Shown in pieces: positions 24,545 to 34,600 of a stretch of 42,330 bases of DNA. The stretch lies in IMG/VR virus record IMGVR_UViG_3300009168_000067, positions 1-42,330 of that record, one strand, 5' to 3'. Under the pieces are notes generated by a model. That model saw nothing but the letters and a program-made list of their open reading frames with translations, had not been told where the DNA came from and searched no databases. Made by a program: the position numbers and the translations under genes. This stretch comes from a virus. Positions within the stretch are counted from its first letter, which is position 1; each line of letters opens with the position of its first letter.

Positions 24545-26540
24545 CTGCGCATACCCCTATGATGTTTAACACGGTGCTATCGTCGTCAACATCCTCAAGC
24601 AGTTTCCTTAGGGTGGTCCCGTCTCTTTCTACAGGCACGTCAAGTATCTTGCGAATGTCAACGTTGGTCCCGCTAACCCTAAAGTCCATGCCCTTCTCAA
24701 GCTCTGTCGTATCTTCGCCAGCAGCCTTAGCCTTCTCAAGCCTGTCAATGTTGCTCAACACCTTGGACACTTGCGTACGTGTATCGTCAGCACGTTTTGC
24801 CAAGCCGGCATTGGCCTGCTTAGTGTTGCGGTTAGCCACGTCGGTCAGAAGATCGTTAGGACCAGCATCCTTAGCTTCCGGCACCCCTCGTGTCTTGCTC
24901 TGTGCCGTTGACGCTGGTGCGCTGTCGGGAACGTTGTCCAGTATGCCCCCAACTTTCTGGTTTGGCGACACCAGCTTGGCGACGTTGGCCCACAAGGCGT
25001 CTTTCTGCTGCGGAGATATTCTGTAGGTCCGCTGTGCCCGTGCCAGAGCAAGCTCAACGGCAGGCATATGTTCGTTGATCTTCGTCATCAAATTCAGAAT
25101 GCGCTTGTGGACGCCTAGCTCGTCAAGCGGCTCACTAGCACGTATTGTCGTCGGCACTGGCTCGCGCCGTTCCACCAACTCCTGTAGCTTTGCCGCAGCT
25201 AGACCTTTGTCTTTTGGCTTGGCACCAGCTAAAGCAGCCTGTGCCCTCTTAATCTCAGCTTCCAGCGTTGTCGTAACGCCAAGCTTCTTCTGCTCATTGA
25301 TGGCACGATTGGTCTTTAGTTGTTCCTGTGCCTCTGCTAGCTGACGCCGCAAGTCGTCAAGAGTTTCAAACGTGGTGCGGTCAAGCGCACGGGCAGCATC
25401 CCCTAGCGTGGCAAAGCCATCAACGCCAAGCTTCGTCACAGCACTCGGCTTTAAGTCACCGCTACCGGGCCTGTAAGGCCGCACGTTGACAGAGGAACCG
25501 ACCGGCACCGGCTCTGGTGACATGTTCTCGGGTTGGCTGGCCCATGTGTTGTGCATCTTGTCCGCTTCGTCAATCACGCCAGCAGCACGCTTGGCGTATG
25601 ACGGACTGAAACGCTCTAGCACTTCGCGCTCGCCGGATGACAGCGGCTCGAACTCCCGGATCGGCGGTGCTACAGCCTCCCCACCGGGAACGGCCTCAGG
25701 AGGCCCAAGGATGCCTCCGGGCGGTGCTGGTGGGGGTGGAGTAGCCGGCTTGGGCAAAACGCGCCGTACGCCCGCCCTGAGGCCCCGGAGGGCAGCATTG
25801 AACGCAATAGGAGCCGCCGCACCAAAGGCAATATTGGTTACAGTGCCCATCGTCGTTGGCTCAACCCCGAAATACCGCATGTTCTCGCGGACGCCGGTAA
25901 ACTCGTCAATTGCAGCCGTCGCCATGCCCAAGCCGGCCTCTGTTGCGATCCGCGCAATTGTGGTCCTAGCAAAACCTGTCGGCAACAAATTCAACGCAAA
26001 AGCCGGATTGACTACGGGATCAAACGCCCGGACCGTTCCAGCTGCAAACTCGGCAACACCCGGCACAAAACCACTGATACGGGAGGCACGCTTTTGCGCT
26101 TGCTGTCCGCGCTGATACACAGCCGACAGCAATTCCTCGGTGTCAAGAATGCCAGCGTCGGGATACCGCTCTTTCAGATTTTTGTACTGTAAGTCCAGTC
26201 CGCTCTTGTTAATTGCCCTCGTACGTCGTGCATCGGCACCGAGCATCGGCACATCGTCAGTACCATAAACCTCACGGATGAAGCTTGTGTAATCCTCAAG
26301 ACCTACCCCGCCACCAATGCTCTTTAACGTTGGCAGAGCTTCCCCGCCTGCTGCCACGATCCGCTGGTTGTTCTGGTACTCTTCCTCTTTGTACGCAAAC
26401 TCAAAGCCATGCGTGCTGTAGATCATACCCTCTTGTTCCAGCGCCGCCAAGAACGACGACACCGTACCTAACGGCCCACCGCCTCGCGAGCCGTTGTTAA
26501 GCGAGATATCCGATGTTGTCCTGCGGAGCGAAGCAACCAT
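24537..26540 (-). CDS. internal virion protein (667 aa)
   Basis: This 667-aa protein has a Gly/Ser-rich start, a hydrophobic Ala-rich stretch at about 165-260 (FALNLLPTGFARTTIARIATEAGL and TNIAFGAAAPIAFNAALRG), a Pro-rich linker near 268-285, and a long coiled-coil/helical C-terminal half (about 370-600). The amphipathic and hydrophobic stretches suit an ejected protein that crosses the inner membrane. Its start overlaps the stop of the 1398-aa gene (TAATG). Confidence 0.65.
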   Translation of the reverse strand: MVASLRRTTSDISLNNGSRGGGPLGTVSSFLAALEQEGMIYSTHGFEFAYKEEEYQNNQRIVAAGGEALPTLKSIGGGVGLEDYTSFIREVYGTDDVPMLGADARRTRAINKSGLDLQYKNLKERYPDAGILDTEELLSAVYQRGQQAQKRASRISGFVPGVAEFAAGTVRAFDPVVNPAFALNLLPTGFARTTIARIATEAGLGMATAAIDEFTGVRENMRYFGVEPTTMGTVTNIAFGAAAPIAFNAALRGLRAGVRRVLPKPATPPPPAPPGGILGPPEAVPGGEAVAPPIREFEPLSSGEREVLERFSPSYAKRAAGVIDEADKMHNTWASQPENMSPEPVPVGSSVNVRPYRPGSGDLKPSAVTKLGVDGFATLGDAARALDRTTFETLDDLRRQLAEAQEQLKTNRAINEQKKLGVTTTLEAEIKRAQAALAGAKPKDKGLAAAKLQELVERREPVPTTIRASEPLDELGVHKRILNLMTKINEHMPAVELALARAQRTYRISPQQKDALWANVAKLVSPNQKVGGILDNVPDSAPASTAQSKTRGVPEAKDAGPNDLLTDVANRNTKQANAGLAKRADDTRTQVSKVLSNIDRLEKAKAAGEDTTELEKGMDFRVSGTNVDIRKILDVPVERDGTTLRKLLEDVDDDSTVLNIIGVCAVG

Positions 26541-29500
26541 TAACGTTTCTCGTAATTCCTAATCGCCTTGCCAATGTCCGGTATTAGCTTGCTCGCGTCT
26601 CTTTCCGTTCTTTCCTGAAATTCACCCGTCTTTCGGTTAAACACCAACCTAATCCGAGACGTTGACCTGTCCTCTTTTGGTGCAGGCCCACCATCAGCTA
26701 GCAGCTTGTCTACCCACGCAATTACGTCTGGATCGTTAGCAGCTATCGCAGCTTGAATTTCCGGTAAGAACTTTCCGTCCTCTATGATGGCTGACAACAT
26801 TTCACCGGGACCGGCTATTTCAGGTAAGTCAGCAGGGTCAATAAGCCCTTTCACCTTCTCCCAGCCCGCTTTTACGTTATTCGGTATATCCCTCGACGTA
26901 TCAAATTCGTCATTTCTGCCAATAGCCCCACCATACAAATCATTCATCATGGTCATAAACCAACCGCGACTTTGATCGTCAATGTTGGTCGAAAGCTTAT
27001 CCCCGCCAATGAAGCCTTTTATGTCGTTACTGCCGCTATTACCACCCTCTGGCGTTCCATTGCCGGGGTAGTACGTGTCCATGTAGTCTTTCAGCAGATT
27101 GTCTTTCGTCTCTTGGTCAAAGTCCATGCCGTCAAGCACGGTCTTATAACCCTCGTAGGCTATCGCAGCAGCACGCGCGTCAATCTCGTCTTGCGTGATT
27201 GGCTTGACCTCCTTACGAGGAGTAGATACTGGCGGCACGTAGTCGTCTCTAGGCTCCCGCCCGCCTGTCCTCAGATACATGTTCCGCATCCGCTCCGCAC
27301 GCATGCGCAAGCGATTGAGTGCTATCGGATCGTCCTGCCCGACTGGCATACCCATGCCCGTGATCGGTGGCGGCACGGGTGGTCCGATTGTCGCCTTGGT
27401 GGCCCTGCCAGATCGTGTCACGGACGGAGGTGGTGCTACCGCTGGCGCGGCAGGGTCATTACGCCTGCCACCCCACGCTTCGGCGGGGTATATTGGAGGC
27501 TGGGAAGTCTCATTTGTCGGCAACACTTGCAGGGGCGTATCCTGCCCAACTGGCATGCCCATACCGCTAACTGGTGGTGGCGCGGGCTTCGGCAATCCCT
27601 CTATGTAGTCAAGAGTAGACTGATCCATCGCATCAGGCTGCACGGTCGGCGTCTGGTGAATGCCCGTGATCGGGTCAACCACCGTGCCTTCCGGTAGCTC
27701 AACACCGTCTGCCCTTGCTTCGTCCAAGCCCTCTTGCACCATCTTGCTCGTGACGTGCATGATGAAAGGTTGTGGCACCTGTCCCGGCTCTGGCGGAATA
27801 CCGGAGAATAGCTCGCCATCAGGCAGGGCAACCTTGTAATCCCCTAAATTGTTGATGGCGAAGAACTGAGCGCCAGCCAAGTCCTCCATGTCAACCGGAT
27901 CACCATTGGCATCGACAGGGAATGATTTGTCCTGACTGTTCGCCGCCCAGTCAACGTCACGGGCAACTGTCGTCCACGTCTTTAGGTCTGCTGCCGGAAC
28001 GTCCTTGGGCAACCATGTCTCAACACCATTCACCACGTCAACCGTCATGCCCATAGACTGAGCAATAGCTTCTTTGAGTGTTGCTGTATTTAGCTCTGCG
28101 TATGGCGTACGCCGCGTCATGTCGGCATAAATAGCCTTTGCTATGTCAGGCAATAATTTTCGCGTCTCTTGGTCAAGCATGGCGTCGGCACCACCGACTA
28201 TATTGGCGTATTCTGTCAAGAACTCATCGTTAGTAACACCCCAGCCTTTCACCAAATCCGGGTTGGCGGCTAGGGCCTTGCTGCCACGCAGAATGCTCAG
28301 AGCCACGTTTGCGCCATCGGGGTCCCTATACCTGTTACCAGCAATGGCGAATGACGGGTTTTTGGTGCCTAGCTGTTCATAAGCAGCATCCTGCATATTG
28401 CTGGACATACCACTGATCGCACCTAGCAGAGCCAACTGCTGCGCTTCGTCATCACCGTTCATAACGGTCTGCATGAACGTCATTTCCTCGCTGCTGAAAG
28501 GCTTAACGTCTTTCGGCGCGACGTTCTGGTACTGAGCGTACTGTTCGGCATATTGGCTACGGGCGGCAAAATCCTCGGGCGTGATGTTGGTAGGGCCTAG
28601 CAACGTCGGAACGCCAAGCATCGGCGGTGGATTGGTGAAAGCATAACCAATCATGTCGCTATTAATAGCGGTGGTCTGAGTGCCAATTACACCGTTAAGC
28701 GTATCATACACAGTAAACTGCTGGTCCGTCATGGTAGGACCACCGGGGCCGCTTGCGGGCGTGTTGGCAGCACCTTCCCACCCGCCACCTTGCACCTTGG
28801 CCAAGTAGTCTTTTGTCTCTGTTGGCACGCGCGATGGATCGGCACCCGTCTCAAGCCACTGCTTAACGTTCCCCTCACCCCAGTTGTACGCCATAATGGC
28901 AAGGCGTTCGTCGCCATTGATCCAAGGACGCTCTTTCAAGTATTTCATGTAAAAAGACGCGGCTTCAGCAGCTTGCTCAAAATTTTCCGCGTCAAATTCC
29001 TTACCCATAAGCTTTTCGATATAAGCTTCTGTCTTAGGCAAAATCTGAAACGGACCTCTGGCACCGCTGTCCTTGTTCGTGCCGGGATTTAAGCTGCCAC
29101 TGCTTTCCGCATACCAGATACCGCCCATCAAGGCCGGCGAATGCCCGTAGGCACCGGCCGTACGCTGGATCACAGGCGCTACGCTAGCTGGGAGGCTAAC
29201 ACCTCCCCCGCCACCGCCACCGCCACCGCCGCCGCCACCGCCGCCCTTTGCCGTTCCGCCACGAGCTTCAACAATTTCAACATGCCACGGCTCGTTAAGG
29301 CTGTCCTTGAGCGGGAATGCCAAACCAAATTCGCCGGCATGGGCATGCATCCACTGCGCCGCCGCCTTCGGCATGCTGGTGAATGAGCCACCATTGTAGC
29401 CAAGGTCCGCCGCCATCTTCTGGACGTGCTTGGAACCTGTTGCACTACCGACTGTCGGGCGAGGCCCACCACCAGCGCGAATGATCCGTTCTTGATCCTC

Positions 29501-30736
29501 CTTGGTGCGAGCACCCGAAAAGATCGACATGCCGGGAAAGCCTGCCGCCTCTGCCGCCTGAAACATGGCAGCAAGCCTTGTCTGCAAGCGACTATCCATA
29601 TTCGTGATGTAGTAGTCTGGCTTTCCCTTGGTCAAACGATTACGCAAATACTCTGTAGCACCTGTGATATTGAGGGCACCGTTAGCCGTAGTATCCCGTG
29701 CAGCTTTCAAGTCAGCAGTGCTCATACCCCTAGCACTACGGTATGTCTCTTGCTTCCACACCATTTGGGCGTAGTCGCCCCTGTCCGTCGCATCGCCATA
29801 CTTGGCGATGTTCTCACCAAGGCGGGCAATCTCACCGGGAGATAGCAACGCACTTTCGGGCATGCTGGTGGTGTAGGCTTCCGTGCGGGATTTAAAATCT
29901 GCTAGCTGGCCCTTATACATGGCTCGCAGGGCACCACCGGCTTGCGTGATGTTGCTGTCAACGGCCTTGACTAGCGCCTCATAGTGCGGTGCCAGAAACC
30001 GCTTTTCCCATGTGTCGGTGCCTAACTCCTGCCGAATGGCCTCCATCGCTGCTATGGGATCGGCGGCAGTCTCGGCAGCATGCAGCTTGCCCTCAAAGTA
30101 TGAACTCGCTGCCTGCGAGGTGAAGGTGGCAATACCGTCTTTCTTGGCGACAGCATTGTACCCCGGCCGGGAATTCAGCAGATCAATACCGGCTTGCAGG
30201 CGCGTGTTGAAATTGGCTTCTGACGGATCGGTACGGATGGAGTTAAGCGACGTGTCCAACCCGGCTTGAGCGTCAAGCTTAGAGTTGTTGACAGCCATTG
30301 TCTGCTGATCTTCCCACGATCCAGCAGCAATCTGTCGCCTCTGTTCCAGCATCTTTAGCCGGATAGCATCGGCACCCTTTTTATCACCGGGATAGAGCTT
30401 GTTGTATTCGGCAATCTTCTCGTCGGTGAAGGTGTCGTAACGCTCAAGCACACCATCAGTATAGCCTTCACCCCCTAATGGCGCATTGTTGAAGGCGTCG
30501 ATCTGCTGCGGTGCGAAGTCAGTCTTGGCCCAAAACTCGGCTGTCCGCATGGTGCGGGCATTACGCTCGCTTTCCTCGTTGGCTCCGGCCAGAGCACCAC
30601 CAACGTTCCCTAGCGTAGCGCCAAGACCTTGCACGGCACGGCCGATGCCAGCACCAAACGCCTCGCCCGACGCATTAGTCTGCGGGGGTGCCTGCCTCGC
30701 TGTCTCAGTCGTCTGTGTGACCGGAATGAAAGGCAT
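26540..30736 (-). CDS. ejection protein with M15 peptidase and lytic transglycosylase domains (1398 aa)
   Basis: This giant virion protein combines two peptidoglycan-cutting domains. Residues about 378-490 are an M15/VanY-like D-Ala-D-Ala peptidase with the metal site SKHVQKMAAD (His437, Asp444) and EPWHVE (His485). Fifteen glycines (498-512) form a linker. Residues about 516-650 are an SLT lytic transglycosylase with catalytic Glu544 (WYAESSG), GPFQILP, and AYNWGEGNV. The remaining 750 residues are long helical and Pro-rich regions (about 1040-1150). It should cut both peptide and glycan parts of the wall during DNA entry, like T7 gp16 but with an extra enzyme. It sits in the internal-protein block. 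Confidence 0.9.
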   Translation of the reverse strand: MPFIPVTQTTETARQAPPQTNASGEAFGAGIGRAVQGLGATLGNVGGALAGANEESERNARTMRTAEFWAKTDFAPQQIDAFNNAPLGGEGYTDGVLERYDTFTDEKIAEYNKLYPGDKKGADAIRLKMLEQRRQIAAGSWEDQQTMAVNNSKLDAQAGLDTSLNSIRTDPSEANFNTRLQAGIDLLNSRPGYNAVAKKDGIATFTSQAASSYFEGKLHAAETAADPIAAMEAIRQELGTDTWEKRFLAPHYEALVKAVDSNITQAGGALRAMYKGQLADFKSRTEAYTTSMPESALLSPGEIARLGENIAKYGDATDRGDYAQMVWKQETYRSARGMSTADLKAARDTTANGALNITGATEYLRNRLTKGKPDYYITNMDSRLQTRLAAMFQAAEAAGFPGMSIFSGARTKEDQERIIRAGGGPRPTVGSATGSKHVQKMAADLGYNGGSFTSMPKAAAQWMHAHAGEFGLAFPLKDSLNEPWHVEIVEARGGTAKGGGGGGGGGGGGGGGVSLPASVAPVIQRTAGAYGHSPALMGGIWYAESSGSLNPGTNKDSGARGPFQILPKTEAYIEKLMGKEFDAENFEQAAEAASFYMKYLKERPWINGDERLAIMAYNWGEGNVKQWLETGADPSRVPTETKDYLAKVQGGGWEGAANTPASGPGGPTMTDQQFTVYDTLNGVIGTQTTAINSDMIGYAFTNPPPMLGVPTLLGPTNITPEDFAARSQYAEQYAQYQNVAPKDVKPFSSEEMTFMQTVMNGDDEAQQLALLGAISGMSSNMQDAAYEQLGTKNPSFAIAGNRYRDPDGANVALSILRGSKALAANPDLVKGWGVTNDEFLTEYANIVGGADAMLDQETRKLLPDIAKAIYADMTRRTPYAELNTATLKEAIAQSMGMTVDVVNGVETWLPKDVPAADLKTWTTVARDVDWAANSQDKSFPVDANGDPVDMEDLAGAQFFAINNLGDYKVALPDGELFSGIPPEPGQVPQPFIMHVTSKMVQEGLDEARADGVELPEGTVVDPITGIHQTPTVQPDAMDQSTLDYIEGLPKPAPPPVSGMGMPVGQDTPLQVLPTNETSQPPIYPAEAWGGRRNDPAAPAVAPPPSVTRSGRATKATIGPPVPPPITGMGMPVGQDDPIALNRLRMRAERMRNMYLRTGGREPRDDYVPPVSTPRKEVKPITQDEIDARAAAIAYEGYKTVLDGMDFDQETKDNLLKDYMDTYYPGNGTPEGGNSGSNDIKGFIGGDKLSTNIDDQSRGWFMTMMNDLYGGAIGRNDEFDTSRDIPNNVKAGWEKVKGLIDPADLPEIAGPGEMLSAIIEDGKFLPEIQAAIAANDPDVIAWVDKLLADGGPAPKEDRSTSRIRLVFNRKTGEFQERTERDASKLIPDIGKAIRNYEKR
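29201..29245 (-). repeat. 15-codon poly-glycine tract
   Basis: Fifteen consecutive Gly codons (mixed GGC, GGT, GGG and GGA) link the two catalytic domains of the 1398-aa protein. The mixed codons limit slippage, but repeats of 3 bp can still change in length without breaking the frame, so the linker could vary between isolates. Confidence 0.97.
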
Positions 30737-31191
30737 CAGGCCCTCGTCAAAATGTTGGCAGCACCACCAAGCCCGCCAAGGATCGATGAAGCAGCACTAA
30801 TTGTCCCGGCCGTACGGGCGGCACTCGCGCTCATAAGCTCAAGGGTCGCTGTGTCCTCTTGCTCTAGCTCTAGCAGTTGACCTTTGTACTCAATGCGACG
30901 GACGTTAAGGGCTTGTGTGCGCATGCTATCAGCCATCACGTCCATAGCCGATCCTGTCATGCCAAGGTTATTGGCAGCATACTTGGCACGAATGCCCCAT
31001 TTCTCGCGTCTGTTGTCAAGCTTGGTATCTTTCTTGACCTGATGTGTCTGCTGAGCAATCACCTTCTGGTTACGCTCGGCAACGGCAGCATTGTACTCAT
31101 GGGAGGCAGCTACGGCTTGGGCCTCTTGCATAGCACCAGCGGCACCGACGACACCGCCGACAACTGACAGGCCCGCCGACAGCATACTCAT
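30736..31191 (-). CDS. internal virion protein B-like (gp14-like, 151 aa)
   Basis: This 151-aa protein has a Gly/Ala/Val-rich hydrophobic N-terminus (LSVVGGVVGAAGAMQEAQA), a charged helical middle (about 35-120), and a Gly/Ala-rich C-terminus (ISAASSILGGLGGAANIL). Layout and position between the GNAT-like protein and the large wall-cutting protein match the T7 gp14 role: an ejected protein that forms the outer-membrane pore. Sequence identity is not expected in this family, so the call rests on layout and context. Its ATG overlaps the preceding stop. Confidence 0.7.
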   Translation of the reverse strand: MSMLSAGLSVVGGVVGAAGAMQEAQAVAASHEYNAAVAERNQKVIAQQTHQVKKDTKLDNRREKWGIRAKYAANNLGMTGSAMDVMADSMRTQALNVRRIEYKGQLLELEQEDTATLELMSASAARTAGTISAASSILGGLGGAANILTRA

Positions 31192-31619
31192 GGCTGTGTC
31201 CTCGCGTAGAGGTATGCCGTCGATCCGTCCGGGTAGAAGGAAGCCATGCCGTGGGGCGTCTCGCAGCGGAAGCCCAAAACCCTCGCCAACCTACACCCGG
31301 CCGCGAATTCGGCGCGTACGGTCATTTCTATGCGTTTGGCGGGGTATGTATCGAGGGTGAACCGAAGTTGACGGACGATGGCGGTCATCGCCGGCCGCGC
31401 CCGGTCGCTAAACAGCGCCCACGCCACCGCCCGTCCACCCCACACCGGCATGACCCCTCCTGCCGCCACACAAAGCTCGTTGACCCAAGCCGACAGTGCT
31501 ACCGACTGATCTATCATATCAGCCGTCACGACCGGGTTGTACTTCACCTCACACTGCTGCGCCTCTTGCGCTTTGATAAGCTCAATGTGATTGGCGTAGC
31601 AGGGACGGAAGTAGATCAT
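31188..31619 (-). CDS. GNAT-like internal protein A (gp13-like, 143 aa)
   Basis: The order of strands and helices, the hydrophobic WALFSDRARPAMTAIVRQLRF segment and a closing RVLGFRCETPHGMASFY match the acetyltransferase-like T7 gp13 group (internal core protein A). An active acetyltransferase function is not shown, and the acetyl-CoA loop is not clear. It lies between the nozzle gene and the gp14-like gene, exactly as in T7-like phages. The ATG overlaps the nozzle stop. Confidence 0.7.
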   Translation of the reverse strand: MIYFRPCYANHIELIKAQEAQQCEVKYNPVVTADMIDQSVALSAWVNELCVAAGGVMPVWGGRAVAWALFSDRARPAMTAIVRQLRFTLDTYPAKRIEMTVRAEFAAGCRLARVLGFRCETPHGMASFYPDGSTAYLYARTQP

Positions 31620-34600
31620 CTATCGTCCGATACCATCGTTTGTGGTAGTACGGCTATGACATTCATCGGTAGAGGATCGACCTGTCTAAACCGTATGGTG
31701 CCTTCTTTGTCATAGCCCATTGGCACCACTGTCGTGTCGCTGGTGGCTGTCACAAGTGTTATCTCTGGTACGTTGGGGTTAAGGGCCGTGTGGTACAGGA
31801 TCGGCGTCCATTCGGATAAGCCGGTATCCTCGTTGAACCGGCCAACCTCACCGCGAGCACTCTGCCAGAATGACATGACCACACTATGCGGGCGCTGGCT
31901 CTTGCCGTGGTTAGTACCCTCACGAGACATAATATTCGGGCTGACGATTTCACCCTCTGTCACAAAGGGCTTGCCGATAACGATATGCAAGGCCGGACGC
32001 TCCAACGTCAGAGCACCATTCACAACTGGCCCACGGTCATTGTAGATGATGTTATCGGCCAGATACGTGACTAACTGACCCTCTAAGTGCCACAACCCAT
32101 ACACTACGCTGGTTTCTACAGTACCATAATACCGCAGAGCGCTATCCACGTAAGTAGCGTCATCCTCTAGCAAATCGCCAAAATCCCAAAACCGGAATAG
32201 TCTCTCTATATACCTACGCCATTGACCATTAACAAACCTTTGAACCACCATCCATAACTGATCCGACTTGTCCGTGGGGGATGGGCATACGCACATATCC
32301 TCCACTACAGCACCAAAGTCATGCCGGTGCCCGCCTTTTACGTCAAACTCGTTGTTGTATGTTGCAGCGACCACGCTGCCGTCTGTACGTCTAGCCCACA
32401 CGACAGTGTGCGGCTCCTGCTGGTACACGATTTGCTCAAGCGCTGGTTCTAGTAGATGCTGACCTAGCGCCGACATGGTGACGCTAGAGTACGCACCGGG
32501 CTGTGTCTCACCGCCCGGCTGCCAGCTATAGTCATATAGCGTGCGGCCATTGCCACTGAGCATAAGTACGTGGTTGTCGGCTAGCACAGGCTCGTGATCG
32601 ATTGAGCCGCGCTCTGTCGTCTTTCTGATTTTGGCGTTGCGAGCACTCAGTGCTTCGTCAACTGGCGTCGTCAGAATGAATTCCTCTTTACCCGTACCAA
32701 GTAGCAAAGCCTCTTGTGCCGACTTGACCCACTGTATCTGCGACATATACCGGCTATTGGCGCGGATCACGATTGCGTGAGTATCGGCAACCACCTCTTG
32801 CGGACTGATCTGCCGAAAGTTGGTATGATTGCCCGTGCGTGAGCCAATGACATGATCGGGAAAGCCTGAGGCCCCAACACACCATAGCCTGTCCTCGTGG
32901 ATCACGCCGGCAATGGGCCACCCTGTCGTGTCCGACCACACGCCTAACCGGAAGAACTGCACACGCTTGTTGAGCACCAGCGGATCGTTGCTCGGTAGTT
33001 GGAGCGTTATAGTGCTGGTGCTGACGACTGTTGCGATCCAGCCCCAACGCCACGTCAGGTCTGCGTCCTTGAGCCTGATAACCCGGCCTACATCGGTCGG
33101 CAAAAAGCCCTGCCCATCGTTGAGGCTGGTTTTGCTGTTTGCCGTCAGTGTGATGCTCGGTGCGTCTGGTGACGACATGAGCAACTTGCCAATGCGCGGA
33201 TTAGTGTCGCCGTGGTCCACGCACTCTTTAATGCGTATCCGGTATTTCTTATGCTTTGTTGGGTTTTTGATAGGAAAGAACTCAGAACGGTATTCGTCCC
33301 AATCCTTATAGTCCTGTTGGCTATCTAACAAATCCCAGTTATCGCCATCCCACCCCTCGAAATACCACGTCTTGGGAGCGTGGCCTTTTACCTCTTTGCC
33401 CTTGGCGTATCGGCCAAGATAGATAGTGTACCCGTCAACCACCCTGGCGTTGCTGCTACTAACCGCGTCCATTTCCACGGACGAAAAGCCGGCACGATTA
33501 TCCGTCTTGACCGTATGGGTTATGCGCGGAGTGTAGTGTTTACCACCCTTTTTCTTATTCTTGGGAACCTTATGGTCCTTAACGATTTCGCCTTGACCAT
33601 TATATTTCTCGTCACTAGCAAGCTGGTCAACGATAACCTTGTTTTTACGATTTACCTTTGTCACCACTATGCGAATGAATGTGCCGGCAGTGTGGGACTG
33701 AACCGTAAAGCCCTTTTCTTCGCCACTTTCCCACTCATGCCCCGTGCGTGTATCAACTATCGTCCAAGGTCCACCTGAGGCGTTAGCAACCTCTACTGTC
33801 CAATCGCGCGGCGCAAATTCCTCTTTGTCCTTGGATGCTCTTAGCCTGTATGTCTTAACGTCCTTGGACACACCCCACGCCAGCATCCACCACTGGGGTA
33901 ATGTTCCACTAGACCGCCAGTCCGTGCCATTATCACGATCTGCCGCCTTCCAAGCTTCCTCACCTGATGACTGCGACAATGCGCTTATCGTCATGCCACC
34001 ACTGGTGCTTGAGGTAAACTTGGGAATGTCGTTGACAATACCAACGTCGAAGTTGAATTCTAGCCAACCTTCCTGCGATGCATTACCTTCCCAATAACTG
34101 TCAATGTCGCCGTCGAAAGCCCTCCACGCTTCGTGATTGGGAACGGCAGAGCTAGCAGAGCACGCAGCCGGCGCGGGCGCTGTGTTACTCGTCATCGTCG
34201 GCATCCATGTGCCGTTACCGTTAGGCACAAGATAGTTGGTAGAGGTGTCTACATCGAGGTAAGGCCCATCACTCTTGGGGAAAGGCGATAACCTCCAGTC
34301 GAAGGTGTCGTACCGCTTGAGTATCTGAGGCCGATAGCCCTTGCAGAATAGATAGACCGTATTGAGGTTCTGGACGGCACGTATGTTGCGCACGTCGTCA
34401 CGGTGGTACGGCGTCGTCACCTCGTATACTATCGAGCCTTTCTCGTTGCCAGACAGGGCAGCGGCACCACCTGTGACATTCGTAAATGTGCTAAGAGTTA
34501 CGTTATTGCCTGCTACAGCCGATATAACGCCAAAACGATTGCCCAAGTTACGGGCAGGATCGAAGCCTTCAAAGACGACACGTTCACCTATCTCCCAGTC

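Noticed and set aside
29201-29245. Phase-variable microsatellite that switches a gene off
   Set aside because: The repeats are triplets with mixed codons, so length changes keep the frame; only linker length would vary.
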